Assembly: GCF_039376655.1 (NCBI RefSeq)
Contig: NZ_CP135000.1
Location: 248,001 to 312,000, forward strand
Direction: 5' to 3'
Length of the DNA stretch: 64,000 nucleotides
From: Buchnera aphidicola (Pseudoregma panicola)
GTDB taxonomy: Bacteria > Pseudomonadota > Gammaproteobacteria > Enterobacterales > Enterobacteriaceae
The translations under genes were made by a program, and so were the position numbers. Under the pieces are notes generated by a model. That model was not told the DNA's origin and made no database searches. It saw only the letters and a list, made by a program, of their open reading frames with translations. Numbering within the stretch: position 1 is the first letter of the stretch; each line of letters starts with the position of its first letter. Positions 38,829 through 47,778 of the stretch are shown here, piece after piece.

Positions 38829-41393
38829 ATGAAAATAAAATATAATGAAATAAAAAAAATATTTTTAAACTTTTTTAAAAAACATGGTCATAAAATAATT
38901 AAGGAAGGATCAATAATACCTAAAAAAGATAAAACATTACTTTTCACAAATGCTGGAATGAATCAATTTAAAGAATATTTTTTAGGAAAAAAAAATATAA
39001 AATATAATAAAATTGTAACATCTCAAACATGTATTAGAACAGGAGGTAAACATAATGATATAAAACAAGTTGGGATGACTTCACATCATCATACTTCATT
39101 TAATATGTTAGGAAATTTTAGTTTTGGAAGTTATTCTAAAGAAAAAGCAATTTTATATGCGTGGAAATTATTAACTAACAAAAAATATTTTAATTTAGAA
39201 AAAAAAAAATTGTTTATAACAGTAAATTATAAAGATATGGAAACTTATAAAATATGGTTAAATATAATAAAAATATCAAAAAAAAATATAAAAATATCAA
39301 AAAAAAATAGCTCTGATAATTTTTGGGAAATGGGAAAAACAGGTCCATGCGGTCCATCAACAGAAATATTTTATAAAAAATATTATACAAAAAATAAAAA
39401 AAAAATAAAATATTTTGTAGAAATATGGAATATAGTTTTTATACAATATAATAAAATTAAAAAAAATAAATTTGTTAAATTAAAACACTTATATATAGAC
39501 ACAGGAATGGGTTTAGAAAGAATAACATATATATTACAAAAAAAATCATCTACTTATGAAATAGACATTTTTAAAAATATTAGAAAAAAAATAATTAAAA
39601 TAAGTAAATCTAAAAAAATATGTAAAAAGTCTATTAATATAATTATAGATCATATTAGAACCGCGAATTTTATAATGTCAGAAGGAATAATACCTTCAAA
39701 CAAATATCAAGGATATATATTAAGAAAAATAATTAGAAGAATAATAATATATGGATATAATATAAATATAAAAATTCCATTTTTATATACATTAATAAAA
39801 GAAATAATAAAAGATAATAAAAATAAGATATATAAAAAAAAAATAAAAAAAATTTTAGAAAACGAAGAAAAAATTTTTAAAAATACTATTAATAGTGGTT
39901 TTAAATATTTAAAAAAAAATATATTAAAAAAAAATATAAACGAAAAAAAAATTTTTTATCTATATGATACATTAGGTTTCCCAATAAATACTTCTATAAA
40001 AGAATGTAAAAAAAATAATATAAAAATAAACAAAAAAAAAATATTAAAAATAATAGAAAAAAAAAAAAAAATAAATAAAAAAAATAATAAATTTAAAGAA
40101 AAATATAAAAATTATATTTTAAATTTAAGAAAAACAAAATTTTTAGGATATAAATTAAAAAAAATAAAAAGCAAAATTTTAGATATATATAAAAAAAAAA
40201 AGAGAAAAAATATAATAAAAAAAAAGGAAAAAGGTGAAATTATATTAAAAAAAACAACTTTTTTTGGTGAATCTTCTGGTCAAATTGGAGATTCAGGTAA
40301 AATATATAACAAAAATTCTATATTTTTAGTAAAAAACACTAAAAAAATAAATAATACCATAATTCATATAGGCAAAGTAATAAAAGGAAACTTTTTTATA
40401 AAAGATAAAATAAAAACAAAAATAGATTATAAAAAAAGACTATCTATACAATCCAATCATACATCAACTCATATTCTTCATAAAACTTTAAAAAAAATTC
40501 TTGGAAAAAAAATAAAACAAAAAGGATCAAATATTAAAAAAAAATATTTTACATTTGACTTTTCATATAATAATAAAATATTAGAAAGTGAAATTTATAA
40601 AATAGAAAAAACTGTAAATAAGGAAATAAGAAAAAATAATATTGTAAAAACAAATATAATTAATGAAAAAGAATACAAAAAATTTTATAAAAAAAATAAT
40701 TTAGAAAAAAAAAAATACGACACTATAAGAATAGTAAAAATAGGAAATTTTTCTTTAGAACCATGTTCAGGAACTCATGTTAAAAATACAGGAGAAATAG
40801 GAATATTCAAAATTTTTAAAATATATAAAATATCAAATAAAAATTATAGAATAAAATCTTTTACAGGAAAATATGCATTAAAAGAAATATATAAAAACGA
40901 AAAAATAATAAATAATATATCAATAAAAAACAAAATAAATAAAAAAAATATATTAAAATATATTAATTTAATAAATAAAAAAAATGAATTATTAGAAAAA
41001 AAAATATTTTTATTACAAGAAAAATTATTAAATAAAAAAATAAAAAAAGTATTAAAAAATATATTCAAAATAAATAAATTTTATATAGCAATAAAATTTT
41101 TAAAAAATCAAAATAATATATTAATAAGAAAATTTATAGATAAAATAGAAAAAATAAAAAATAAAATAATAATAATAATAGCAAATGTAAAAAATAAAAA
41201 TATATCTATAATTGTAAAAGTTTCAAAAAATATGCCAAAAAAAATAAGTGCTAAAAAAATATTAAAAATAATAAACTTAAAAACTAATGGAAATGGAGGA
41301 GGAAAAAATAATTTAGCTCAAGGAGGCAATAAAAACATAAATTTAACAAAAAAAATATTAAAAGAAATAAATATTTGGTTTCCATATAAATAA
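38829..41393 (+). CDS. alaS: Alanyl-tRNA synthetase
   Basis: Class II synthetase with editing domain, 854 residues (E. coli 876). FNMLGNFSFGSYSKEKAI and GPCGPSTEIFY mark the catalytic core; the editing zinc site is intact (NHTSTHILHKTL and PCSGTHVKNTGEIG give His, His, Cys, His); the C-Ala end has NGNGGGKNNLAQGGNKN. It contains an in-frame A15 run at 40057-40071 and a 21-nt direct repeat at 39270-39308 (KISKKN twice). csrA follows as in E. coli. Confidence 0.96.
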   Translation: MKIKYNEIKKIFLNFFKKHGHKIIKEGSIIPKKDKTLLFTNAGMNQFKEYFLGKKNIKYNKIVTSQTCIRTGGKHNDIKQVGMTSHHHTSFNMLGNFSFGSYSKEKAILYAWKLLTNKKYFNLEKKKLFITVNYKDMETYKIWLNIIKISKKNIKISKKNSSDNFWEMGKTGPCGPSTEIFYKKYYTKNKKKIKYFVEIWNIVFIQYNKIKKNKFVKLKHLYIDTGMGLERITYILQKKSSTYEIDIFKNIRKKIIKISKSKKICKKSINIIIDHIRTANFIMSEGIIPSNKYQGYILRKIIRRIIIYGYNINIKIPFLYTLIKEIIKDNKNKIYKKKIKKILENEEKIFKNTINSGFKYLKKNILKKNINEKKIFYLYDTLGFPINTSIKECKKNNIKINKKKILKIIEKKKKINKKNNKFKEKYKNYILNLRKTKFLGYKLKKIKSKILDIYKKKKRKNIIKKKEKGEIILKKTTFFGESSGQIGDSGKIYNKNSIFLVKNTKKINNTIIHIGKVIKGNFFIKDKIKTKIDYKKRLSIQSNHTSTHILHKTLKKILGKKIKQKGSNIKKKYFTFDFSYNNKILESEIYKIEKTVNKEIRKNNIVKTNIINEKEYKKFYKKNNLEKKKYDTIRIVKIGNFSLEPCSGTHVKNTGEIGIFKIFKIYKISNKNYRIKSFTGKYALKEIYKNEKIINNISIKNKINKKNILKYINLINKKNELLEKKIFLLQEKLLNKKIKKVLKNIFKINKFYIAIKFLKNQNNILIRKFIDKIEKIKNKIIIIIANVKNKNISIIVKVSKNMPKKISAKKILKIINLKTNGNGGGKNNLAQGGNKNINLTKKILKEINIWFPYK

Positions 41394-41460
41394 AATAAAT
41401 TTTTTTTAAAAATATTTTAACATAAATAAAAATATTATATTAATATAAAAAGGAAAAATT

Positions 41461-41640
41461 ATGCTTATACTAACTCGAAGAATAGGAGAAACTTTAGTAA
41501 TAGGTGATGAAATAACAGTAACCGTATTAGGAATAAAAGGAAATCAAGTAAGAGTTGGTATAAATGCCCCAAAAAATATATCTGTACATAGAGAAGAGAT
41601 ATATGAAAGAATTCAATCAGAAAAAAAAATAGTTAAATAA
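41461..41640 (+). CDS. csrA: Carbon storage regulator CsrA
   Basis: 59 residues beginning [20 protein letters not shown], then [20 protein letters not shown], nearly identical to E. coli CsrA (61 residues). A homodimeric RNA-binding protein that recognises GGA in mRNA leaders. AAGGA lies 5-9 bases upstream of the ATG. Conserved alaS-csrA-serV-argV order. It is unusually conserved for this genome, which argues that its targets still matter. Confidence 0.97.
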   Translation: MLILTRRIGETLVIGDEITVTVLGIKGNQVRVGINAPKNISVHREEIYERIQSEKKIVK

Positions 41641-41642
41641 AA

Positions 41643-41680
41643 TAACACGTCTTGCTTTGATTATAAGCAAGACGTAGTTA
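41643..41680 (+). terminator. Terminator after csrA
   Basis: An 11-bp perfect stem ACGTCTTGCTT/AAGCAAGACGT (41647-41657, 41665-41675) with a 7-nt loop, extended by TAAC/GTTA across one bulged A. It starts two bases after the csrA stop. Confidence 0.85.
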
Positions 41681-41699
41681 AAATTTTATAAAAAAACAT

Positions 41700-41727
41700 T
41701 TGACTTAATGTTCAAAAAAAGTAAAAT
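41700..41727 (+). promoter_or_regulatory. Sigma-70-type promoter for the tRNA-Ser/tRNA-Arg pair
   Basis: TTGACT at 41700-41705 and TAAAAT at 41722-41727 with 16-bp spacing, placing the start about 15 bases before the tRNA-Ser gene and just after the csrA terminator. TTGAC is rare enough in this sequence to be informative. Inferred from sequence only. Confidence 0.6.
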
Positions 41728-41749
41728 CTAATTTGTAACAAAAATATTT

Positions 41750-41837
41750 GGTGAGATGACCGAGAGGCTTAAGGTATTCCCCTGCTAAGGGAACATACAC
41801 AAAAAATGTATCGAGGGTTCGAATCCCTCTCTCACCT
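41750..41837 (+). tRNA. serV: tRNA-Ser, anticodon GCU
   Basis: 88 nt without CCA. Acceptor GGTGAGA/TCTCACC, anticodon arm TTCCC-CTGCTAA-GGGAA (anticodon GCT), a long variable arm with stem ATACA/TGTAT, and T-arm GAGGG-TTCGAAT-CCCTC. The discriminator base 73 reads T, where bacterial tRNA-Ser normally has G. Position after csrA matches serV. Confidence 0.94.
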
Positions 41838-41898
41838 ATTTTTAATATTAAAAATATTTTTTAATAAAATAAAAATTTTATTTTTAACATAAAAATTA

Positions 41899-41972
41899 GC
41901 ATCCGTAGCTTATTAGGATATAGCACTCAGCTACGAACTGAGAGGTTGAAGGTTCGAATCCTTCCGGATGCA
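41899..41972 (+). tRNA. argV: tRNA-Arg, anticodon ACG
   Basis: 74 nt without CCA. Acceptor GCATCCG/CGGATGC, discriminator A, anticodon arm CTCAG-CTACGAA-CTGAG (anticodon ACG, read as ICG after TadA editing), T-arm GAAGG/CCTTC. Follows tRNA-Ser as serV-argV in E. coli. Confidence 0.95.
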
Positions 41973-42067
41973 ATATACAAAATTATAATATTTTTAAATA
42001 TTAAAATTAAAAATATTTTTTTTTAATAAACAATTATTTAAAATATTAAAAATATGGAGTAAAAATT

Positions 42068-43573
42068 TTGATATCAAAATATTTTTGCAACTTAAAATGG
42101 ATAAAAAAAAATAAAAAAATATTTAAAAAAATTTGTAGAGGAATAGAAAGAGAATCTATAAGAATAGATAAAAATGGAAATTTTTCTAAAAAATCTCATC
42201 CTGAAAAACTAGGATCTTCATTAACACATAAATGGATAACTACTGATTTTTCAGAAAATTTAATAGAATTTGTAAGTCCAAAAACAAAAAGTATTAAAAA
42301 ATTAAAAAGATTTTTAAAAGATATATATATATATACAATAAATAATTTAGATAAAGAAATGTTATGGCCTCTTAGCATTCCTCCATATTATCCAAAAAAT
42401 GAAAAAATAATAAAAATAGCACAATATGGAAATTCATACATAGGAAAAAAAAAAGAACTATATAGAATAGGATTAAAAAATAGATATGGAACTTATAAAA
42501 ATATAATATCTGGAATACATTACAATTTTTCTTTTCCTATAGAATTTTGGAAAAAATATGTAAGAAAAAAAAAAATAAATAAAAATATAATTTCAAAAGG
42601 ATATATGCATATAATAAGAAATTATTATAGATTTGGTTATTTTATATCATATGTTTTTGGAGCTTCTCCATATATCTCAAAAAAAATTAAAATAAAAACA
42701 AAAAAATATAATCTTAAAAAAAAAAGAGATATATTGTTTTCAAAATGGTCTACTTCATTAAGAAACAGTAAACTAGGAAATTATAATAATATAAAAAAAA
42801 AAATAAAAATTAAATTTAACTCTTTATCAGAATATATAAAAAAAGTAAAAAAAGCACTAAATACAAAAGAAAACAAATTTAAAAAAATAAAAATTAATAA
42901 GCAACAAATAAATGATAATATAATACAATTAGAAAATGAACTATATATTCAAATAAGACCAAAGCAAAATACTAAAAAAAACGAAACTCAAATAAATGCT
43001 TTAGAAAAAAGAGGAATAAAATATATAGAAATAAGATCATTAGATATAAATCCATTTACTAATATAGGAATAAAAAAATATCAAATTCTTTTTTTAGATT
43101 TATTTTTAATTTGGTGTATATCTATAAAATCTCCATATATAAAAAAATCTGAAATGAAAAAAATAAATACAAACTGGGAAAATATATGTATAAATGGAAA
43201 AAAATCTGGACAAAAAATATATATAAATAAAAAAAAAAAAACATTTATAAAAATTAGTTTTAAAATATTAAATAAAATAAAAAAAATTGCTAAGATATTG
43301 GATTCTAATACAAATTTAAAAGAATATGAAGAATCTTATAAAAAAGTTAAAAAAATTTTAAAAAATAAAAAATTAACATATTCTTCAAAAATTCTAAAAA
43401 ATATAAAAAAATATGGTATTAAAAATTTTGGTTTAAAAATTTCTAAAAAATATTTAAAAAAAAGTATAGGAAAAAAAATAAAAAATAAAAATAAAATAAA
43501 ATTTATTAAAGAAAAATACATATCAATAAAAGAAAAAAAAATAATTGATAAAAAATGTAAATATATTAAATAA
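42068..43573 (+). CDS. gshA: Glutamate-cysteine ligase
   Basis: First enzyme of glutathione synthesis. RGIERESIRIDKNGNFSKK, LTHKWITTDFSENLIEFVSP, GIHYNFSFP and IEIRSLDINPFTNIG are family hallmarks. Length 501 (E. coli 518). The start is TTG (M-I-S-K-Y-F) with GGAG about 8 bases upstream; E. coli gshA also starts with TTG. It contains an in-frame A13 run at 43229-43241. Next to the csrA/tRNA block as in E. coli; gshB is not in the window. Confidence 0.95.
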   Translation: MISKYFCNLKWIKKNKKIFKKICRGIERESIRIDKNGNFSKKSHPEKLGSSLTHKWITTDFSENLIEFVSPKTKSIKKLKRFLKDIYIYTINNLDKEMLWPLSIPPYYPKNEKIIKIAQYGNSYIGKKKELYRIGLKNRYGTYKNIISGIHYNFSFPIEFWKKYVRKKKINKNIISKGYMHIIRNYYRFGYFISYVFGASPYISKKIKIKTKKYNLKKKRDILFSKWSTSLRNSKLGNYNNIKKKIKIKFNSLSEYIKKVKKALNTKENKFKKIKINKQQINDNIIQLENELYIQIRPKQNTKKNETQINALEKRGIKYIEIRSLDINPFTNIGIKKYQILFLDLFLIWCISIKSPYIKKSEMKKINTNWENICINGKKSGQKIYINKKKKTFIKISFKILNKIKKIAKILDSNTNLKEYEESYKKVKKILKNKKLTYSSKILKNIKKYGIKNFGLKISKKYLKKSIGKKIKNKNKIKFIKEKYISIKEKKIIDKKCKYIK

Positions 43574-43594
43574 TATATTTTTAAATAAAAAATA

Positions 43595-44257
43595 TTATTT
43601 TTTTATTTCTTCTATTTTGTTTTCATAAGAAATCAAAGCAATATCTGCTTTTCTAATAGAAAATATTCCTACAGTAACTACTCCTGGTATATTGTTTATT
43701 TTTTTTTCTAATTTTACAGGATCTTTTAAAAATATATTATATATATCTATAATAATATTATTATAATCTGTTAAAAAATTCTTTCTTAATACTGGATAAC
43801 CACCTAATTGAATTATTTTATTTTTTACAAAAGAATAAGAAATAGAAATAATTTCTACAGGAATTGGATTATTTTTTCCCAAAATACTAACTTTTTTAGT
43901 AAAATCTGCTATACAAATAAAAGTTTTTGACATACCTGCTAAAATTTTTTCTCCTGTTAAAGCTCCTCCACCTCCTTTTATCATTTGCATATTATTATTT
44001 ATTTCATCTGCGCCATCTATATAAATTTCTATACTATCTATTTCTTTAGTGTCAAATATTTTTATATTATATTTTTTTAAATAAAAGCTAGAAATTTTAG
44101 AACTAGATACAACACCTCTTATATAATTAGAAATTTTTTTTAATTCTTTTATAAAAGTTATTACTGTACTACCTGTTCCTATTCCTATAATAGAATCTTT
44201 ATTAATATATTTTAATGCAGCAATAGAAGACATCTTCTTTAATTTTTTTATATTCAT
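43595..44257 (-). CDS. rpiA: Ribose-5-phosphate isomerase A
   Basis: Interconverts ribose 5-phosphate and ribulose 5-phosphate. IGIGTGSTVITF, YIDGADEIN and IKGGGGALTGEKI hold the phosphate-binding and catalytic Asp/Lys/Glu residues. Length 220 (E. coli 219). It converges on gshA with a 21-base gap and lies downstream of the three-tRNA cluster on the same strand. Confidence 0.96.
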   Translation of the reverse strand: MNIKKLKKMSSIAALKYINKDSIIGIGTGSTVITFIKELKKISNYIRGVVSSSKISSFYLKKYNIKIFDTKEIDSIEIYIDGADEINNNMQMIKGGGGALTGEKILAGMSKTFICIADFTKKVSILGKNNPIPVEIISISYSFVKNKIIQLGGYPVLRKNFLTDYNNIIIDIYNIFLKDPVKLEKKINNIPGVVTVGIFSIRKADIALISYENKIEEIKK

Positions 44258-44309
44258 AAAAATAATCTTACATAGAAAACGTTGAAAAATTCAAAAAAAA
44301 TGTTAAAAA

Positions 44310-44381
44310 CTGGGGCACCTGGATTCGAACCAGGGATCCCGGTATCAAAAACCGATGCCTTAACCACTTGGCCATGCCCCA
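44310..44381 (-). tRNA. tRNA-Gln, anticodon UUG
   Basis: 72 nt without CCA. Acceptor TGGGGCA/TGCCCCA (U1-A72 as is normal for tRNA-Gln), discriminator G73, anticodon arm CGGT-TTTTGAT-ACCG with anticodon TTG, T-arm CCTGG/CCAGG. Third of a Met-Leu-Gln cluster, matching the order metT-leuW-glnU in E. coli. Confidence 0.96.
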
Positions 44382-44411
44382 AAAAAAATAAATTTTATTA
44401 AATAAATAAAA

Positions 44412-44494
44412 TACGGAGAGCGAGATTTGAACTCGCATGCTTTACAAGCGTCAGAACCTAAATCTGATGCGTATACCTATTCCGCCATCTCCGC
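44412..44494 (-). tRNA. leuW: tRNA-Leu, anticodon UAG
   Basis: 83 nt without CCA. Acceptor GCGGAGA/TCTCCGT (G1-U72), discriminator A, anticodon arm TCAGA-TTTAGGT-TCTGA with anticodon TAG and the normal G37, T-arm GCGAG/CTCGC. Middle gene of the Met-Leu-Gln cluster. Confidence 0.96.
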
Positions 44495-44532
44495 TATATT
44501 TTTAAAGTTTTTACATAAATTAAAAAAAATCT

Positions 44533-44606
44533 TAGCTATGACGGGAATCGAACCCATGACCTCAGCGTTATGAGTGCTGCGCTCTAACCATCTGAGCTAC
44601 ATAGCT
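44533..44606 (-). tRNA. metT: Elongator tRNA-Met (or tRNA-Ile2), anticodon CAU
   Basis: 74 nt without CCA. Anticodon loop CTCATAA with CAT; acceptor AGCTATG/CATAGCT, discriminator A. Synteny with leuW and tRNA-Gln and the resemblance to E. coli metT point to the elongator. Two oddities: the first pair is A1-U72 instead of G1-C72, and the top of the anticodon stem has an A31-C39 mismatch. The anticodon-stem GGG:CCC pairs of an initiator are absent. A tRNA-Ile2 identity cannot be excluded by eye. Confidence 0.85.
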
Positions 44607-44647
44607 ATTATTATAAAAATTATTAATAAAAACATTTTTAAAATTAA

Positions 44648-44676
44648 AATATACTAAATTATACATAAATTATCAA
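44648..44676 (-). promoter_or_regulatory. Promoter for the Met-Leu-Gln tRNA cluster
   Basis: On the minus strand TTGATA (44676-44671) and TATATT (44653-44648) are spaced by 17 bases, about 40 bases upstream of the tRNA-Met 5' end. Good sigma-70 geometry and position; not tested. Confidence 0.55.
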
Positions 44677-44770
44677 CAAATTTTGAAAATGTTTTTAAAA
44701 ATAAAAAAATAAAAAATACATCTAAATTATTATATAATAAAAAAATTATGATAAATAATTTATAAAAAAA

Positions 44771-46417
44771 ATGAAAATAAATAAAAATAAAAAAATAAAT
44801 ACAAATTTTATATATAAAATAATTGAAAAAGACATACTTAAAAATAATTCATTAAATATAAAAACAAGATTTCCTCCAGAACCAAATGGTCATCTGCATA
44901 TAGGTCATGCAAAATCAATTTTTATAAATTTTAATATATCAAAAAAATATTTAGGTAAATGCAATCTAAGATTTGACGACACTAATCCATCTAAAGAAAA
45001 AATTAAGTATATAAATTCTATAAAAAAAGATATAAAATGGTTAGGATTAAAATGGAACGAAAATATAAAATATGCATCTAATTATTTTAAAATATTTTAT
45101 AAATATGCAATGATATTAATAAAAAAAGGATTAGCATACGTAGATAATTTAACAAAAAATCAAATAAGAAAATATAGAGGAAGTTTGATAAAAGAAGGAA
45201 AAAATAGTCCATTTAGAAACAGAAAAATTGAAAAAAATATAAATTTATTTAAAAAAATGAAAAATGGATATTTTAAAGATGGAAGTATATGTCTTAGAGC
45301 CAAAATAAATATGAAATCAAAAATAATAATAATGAGAGATCCAGTATTATATAGAGTTATAAAGATAAAAAAACATCATCAAACTAAAAATAAATGGTGT
45401 ATATATCCTACATATGACTTTTCTCATTGTATATCGGATTATATAGAAAAAATTACTCATTCTATTTGTACTACAGAATTTACAAATAATAAAATTTTAT
45501 ATAATTGGATACTAAAAAATATAGGAACTAAAAATAGACCAAAACAATATGAATTTTCTAGATTAAACATCGAAAACAACATTATTTCTAAAAGAAAAAT
45601 AAAAAAATTAATAAAAAAAAAAATAGTAAAAAATTGGTCAGATCCAAGATTATTAACAATATCAGGATTAAGAAAAAGAGGATATACTCCTATATCAATA
45701 ATGAATTTTTGTAATTATATAGGAGTAACTAGAAAAGAAAATTTTATACAAATGTCTTATTTAGAACATTTTATAAAAGAAGATTTAAAAAACAAAGTAA
45801 AAAGAGCTATGGCTGTATTGAATCCTATAAAAATTATAATATATAATTTGCCAAAAAATTATAAAAAAATAATAAAAATACCAAATCATCCTAAAATAAA
45901 AAAATTTGGCACACAAAAAATTGTTCTTAGAAAAGAAATATATATAGAAAAAGAAGATTTTGAAGAAACATCAAAAAATAAAAAAAAACTTTTTATAAAT
46001 GGAAAAGTAAAATTAAGATATTCATATTTTATAAAAGCTAAAAAAATAAAAAAAAATAAACTAAATAAAATAGAAAAAATTTATTGCAAATGTTATAAAA
46101 ACATAATTAATAAAAAAAATAAAAAAAAAAAAAAAATATCAATAATACATTGGGTATCTATAAAAGATTCTATTAAAACAAAATTTAAAATATATAAAAA
46201 CTTATTTAAAACTAAATATCCTGAAAAGAAAAAAAATATGATACAATATATAGATAAAAAATCAAAAAAAGTTAAAATAGGTTTTTCACAAAAAGATATA
46301 TTATCTAAAATTTTAAAAAATTATATACAATTTGAAAGAATTGGATATTTTATGTTAAATAATTTAAAAAAAAATAAAAATATTACTTTCACATGCATAA
46401 CAAAATTCAAAAAATAA
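44771..46417 (+). CDS. glnS: Glutaminyl-tRNA synthetase
   Basis: Class I synthetase of 548 residues (E. coli 554). TRFPPEPNGHLHIGHAKS holds the HIGH signature, ISKRKI the MSKR-type loop, and WSDPRLLTISGLRKRGYTP is typical of GlnRS rather than GltX. The C-terminal anticodon-binding barrels are very Lys-rich and include an in-frame A16 run at 46121-46136. Its tRNA-Gln partner lies just upstream on the other strand. Confidence 0.96.
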   Translation: MKINKNKKINTNFIYKIIEKDILKNNSLNIKTRFPPEPNGHLHIGHAKSIFINFNISKKYLGKCNLRFDDTNPSKEKIKYINSIKKDIKWLGLKWNENIKYASNYFKIFYKYAMILIKKGLAYVDNLTKNQIRKYRGSLIKEGKNSPFRNRKIEKNINLFKKMKNGYFKDGSICLRAKINMKSKIIIMRDPVLYRVIKIKKHHQTKNKWCIYPTYDFSHCISDYIEKITHSICTTEFTNNKILYNWILKNIGTKNRPKQYEFSRLNIENNIISKRKIKKLIKKKIVKNWSDPRLLTISGLRKRGYTPISIMNFCNYIGVTRKENFIQMSYLEHFIKEDLKNKVKRAMAVLNPIKIIIYNLPKNYKKIIKIPNHPKIKKFGTQKIVLRKEIYIEKEDFEETSKNKKKLFINGKVKLRYSYFIKAKKIKKNKLNKIEKIYCKCYKNIINKKNKKKKKISIIHWVSIKDSIKTKFKIYKNLFKTKYPEKKKNMIQYIDKKSKKVKIGFSQKDILSKILKNYIQFERIGYFMLNNLKKNKNITFTCITKFKK

Positions 46418-46470
46418 TATAATTTTATAAAATATTTTTAAAAACTATTTTAAATAAAAATTAAAAAAAA

Positions 46471-47751
46471 ATGATAAAAATAAAAAAAATATTTGCTAGA
46501 GAAATAATAGATTCTAGAGGATATCCTACAATAGAATCTGAAGTATATTTAGAAGATGGATCTTTTGGTAAAGCAAGTGTCCCTTCAGGAGCTTCTACAG
46601 GGTCAAAAGAATCATTAGAACTTAGAGATAATAATAAAAAATATTTTTTTGGACAAGGAGTATTAAAAGCAGTTAAAAATGTTAATTGCATAATATCAAA
46701 AATATTAAAAAATAAAAATGCAAAAGAACAAGAAAAGATAGATGAAATAATGATAAAAGAAGATGGAACAAAAAATAAATCTAATTTAGGATCTAATGCA
46801 ATACTTTCTGTGTCGTTATCTGTGGCTAAAGCATATGCCAAATATAAAAAAATTAATTTATATGAACATATATACAAATTATCTGATCAAAAAGAAAAAA
46901 TAATAGTTCCTAGACCTATGATTAATATAATAAATGGAGGAAAACATTCTAATAATAATTTAGATATACAAGAATTTATGATACAACCATCAAAAAATAT
47001 ATCAATAAAAAAATCTATTAGAATGGGATGTGAAATTTTTCATTCATTATATATAATATTAAAAAAAAATAACATAAGTATATCAGTAGGAGATGAAGGC
47101 GGTTTTGCACCAAACTTAAAAAATAATGAAGAAGCTTTAAAATTAATAGAAAAAGCAATTAAAAAAACAAAATATGTATTAGGAAAAGATATAAACATTG
47201 CTATAGATTGTGCTGGATCGGAATTATATAATAAATTAACAAATAAATATGAAATAAAAAGTGAAAACAAATTTTTAAATTATAAAGAATTTACAAAATA
47301 TTTAAAAAAAATATCCAATAAGTATTTTATAAAATCTATAGAAGATGGATTAGAAGAAAATGATTGGAAAGGATTTCAATATCAAACAAAACATATTGGA
47401 AATGATATACAAATAGTAGGAGACGATTTATTTGTAACTAACCCTATAATATTAAAAAAAGGAATTTTAAAAAAAGCAGCAAATGCTATTTTAATAAAAT
47501 TAAATCAAATAGGAACTTTAACAGAAACATTAAAAACTATTAATATAGCAAAAAAATATAAATATAATACAATTATTTCTCATAGATCTGGAGAAACAGA
47601 AGATACTTTTATATCAGATTTATCTATAGGAACTATATCAGGTCAAATAAAAACAGGATCTATGTCTAGATCAGAAAGAACTTGCAAATACAATAGACTA
47701 ATTAGAATAGAAGAAAAATTAATTAAAACAAAATATGAAATAAAAATATAA
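46471..47751 (+). CDS. eno: Enolase
   Basis: Converts 2-phosphoglycerate to phosphoenolpyruvate. [59 protein letters not shown] and [12 protein letters not shown] supply the catalytic Glu, Lys, His and Mg ligands. Length 426 (E. coli 432). In E. coli it also docks on the RNase E scaffold, which is absent here, so only the glycolytic role is supported. PEP feeds the PTS (ptsG) and the shikimate pathway. Confidence 0.97.
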   Translation: MIKIKKIFAREIIDSRGYPTIESEVYLEDGSFGKASVPSGASTGSKESLELRDNNKKYFFGQGVLKAVKNVNCIISKILKNKNAKEQEKIDEIMIKEDGTKNKSNLGSNAILSVSLSVAKAYAKYKKINLYEHIYKLSDQKEKIIVPRPMINIINGGKHSNNNLDIQEFMIQPSKNISIKKSIRMGCEIFHSLYIILKKNNISISVGDEGGFAPNLKNNEEALKLIEKAIKKTKYVLGKDINIAIDCAGSELYNKLTNKYEIKSENKFLNYKEFTKYLKKISNKYFIKSIEDGLEENDWKGFQYQTKHIGNDIQIVGDDLFVTNPIILKKGILKKAANAILIKLNQIGTLTETLKTINIAKKYKYNTIISHRSGETEDTFISDLSIGTISGQIKTGSMSRSERTCKYNRLIRIEEKLIKTKYEIKI

Positions 47752-47778
47752 AAAATAAATTAAAACGTTTTTACAAAA

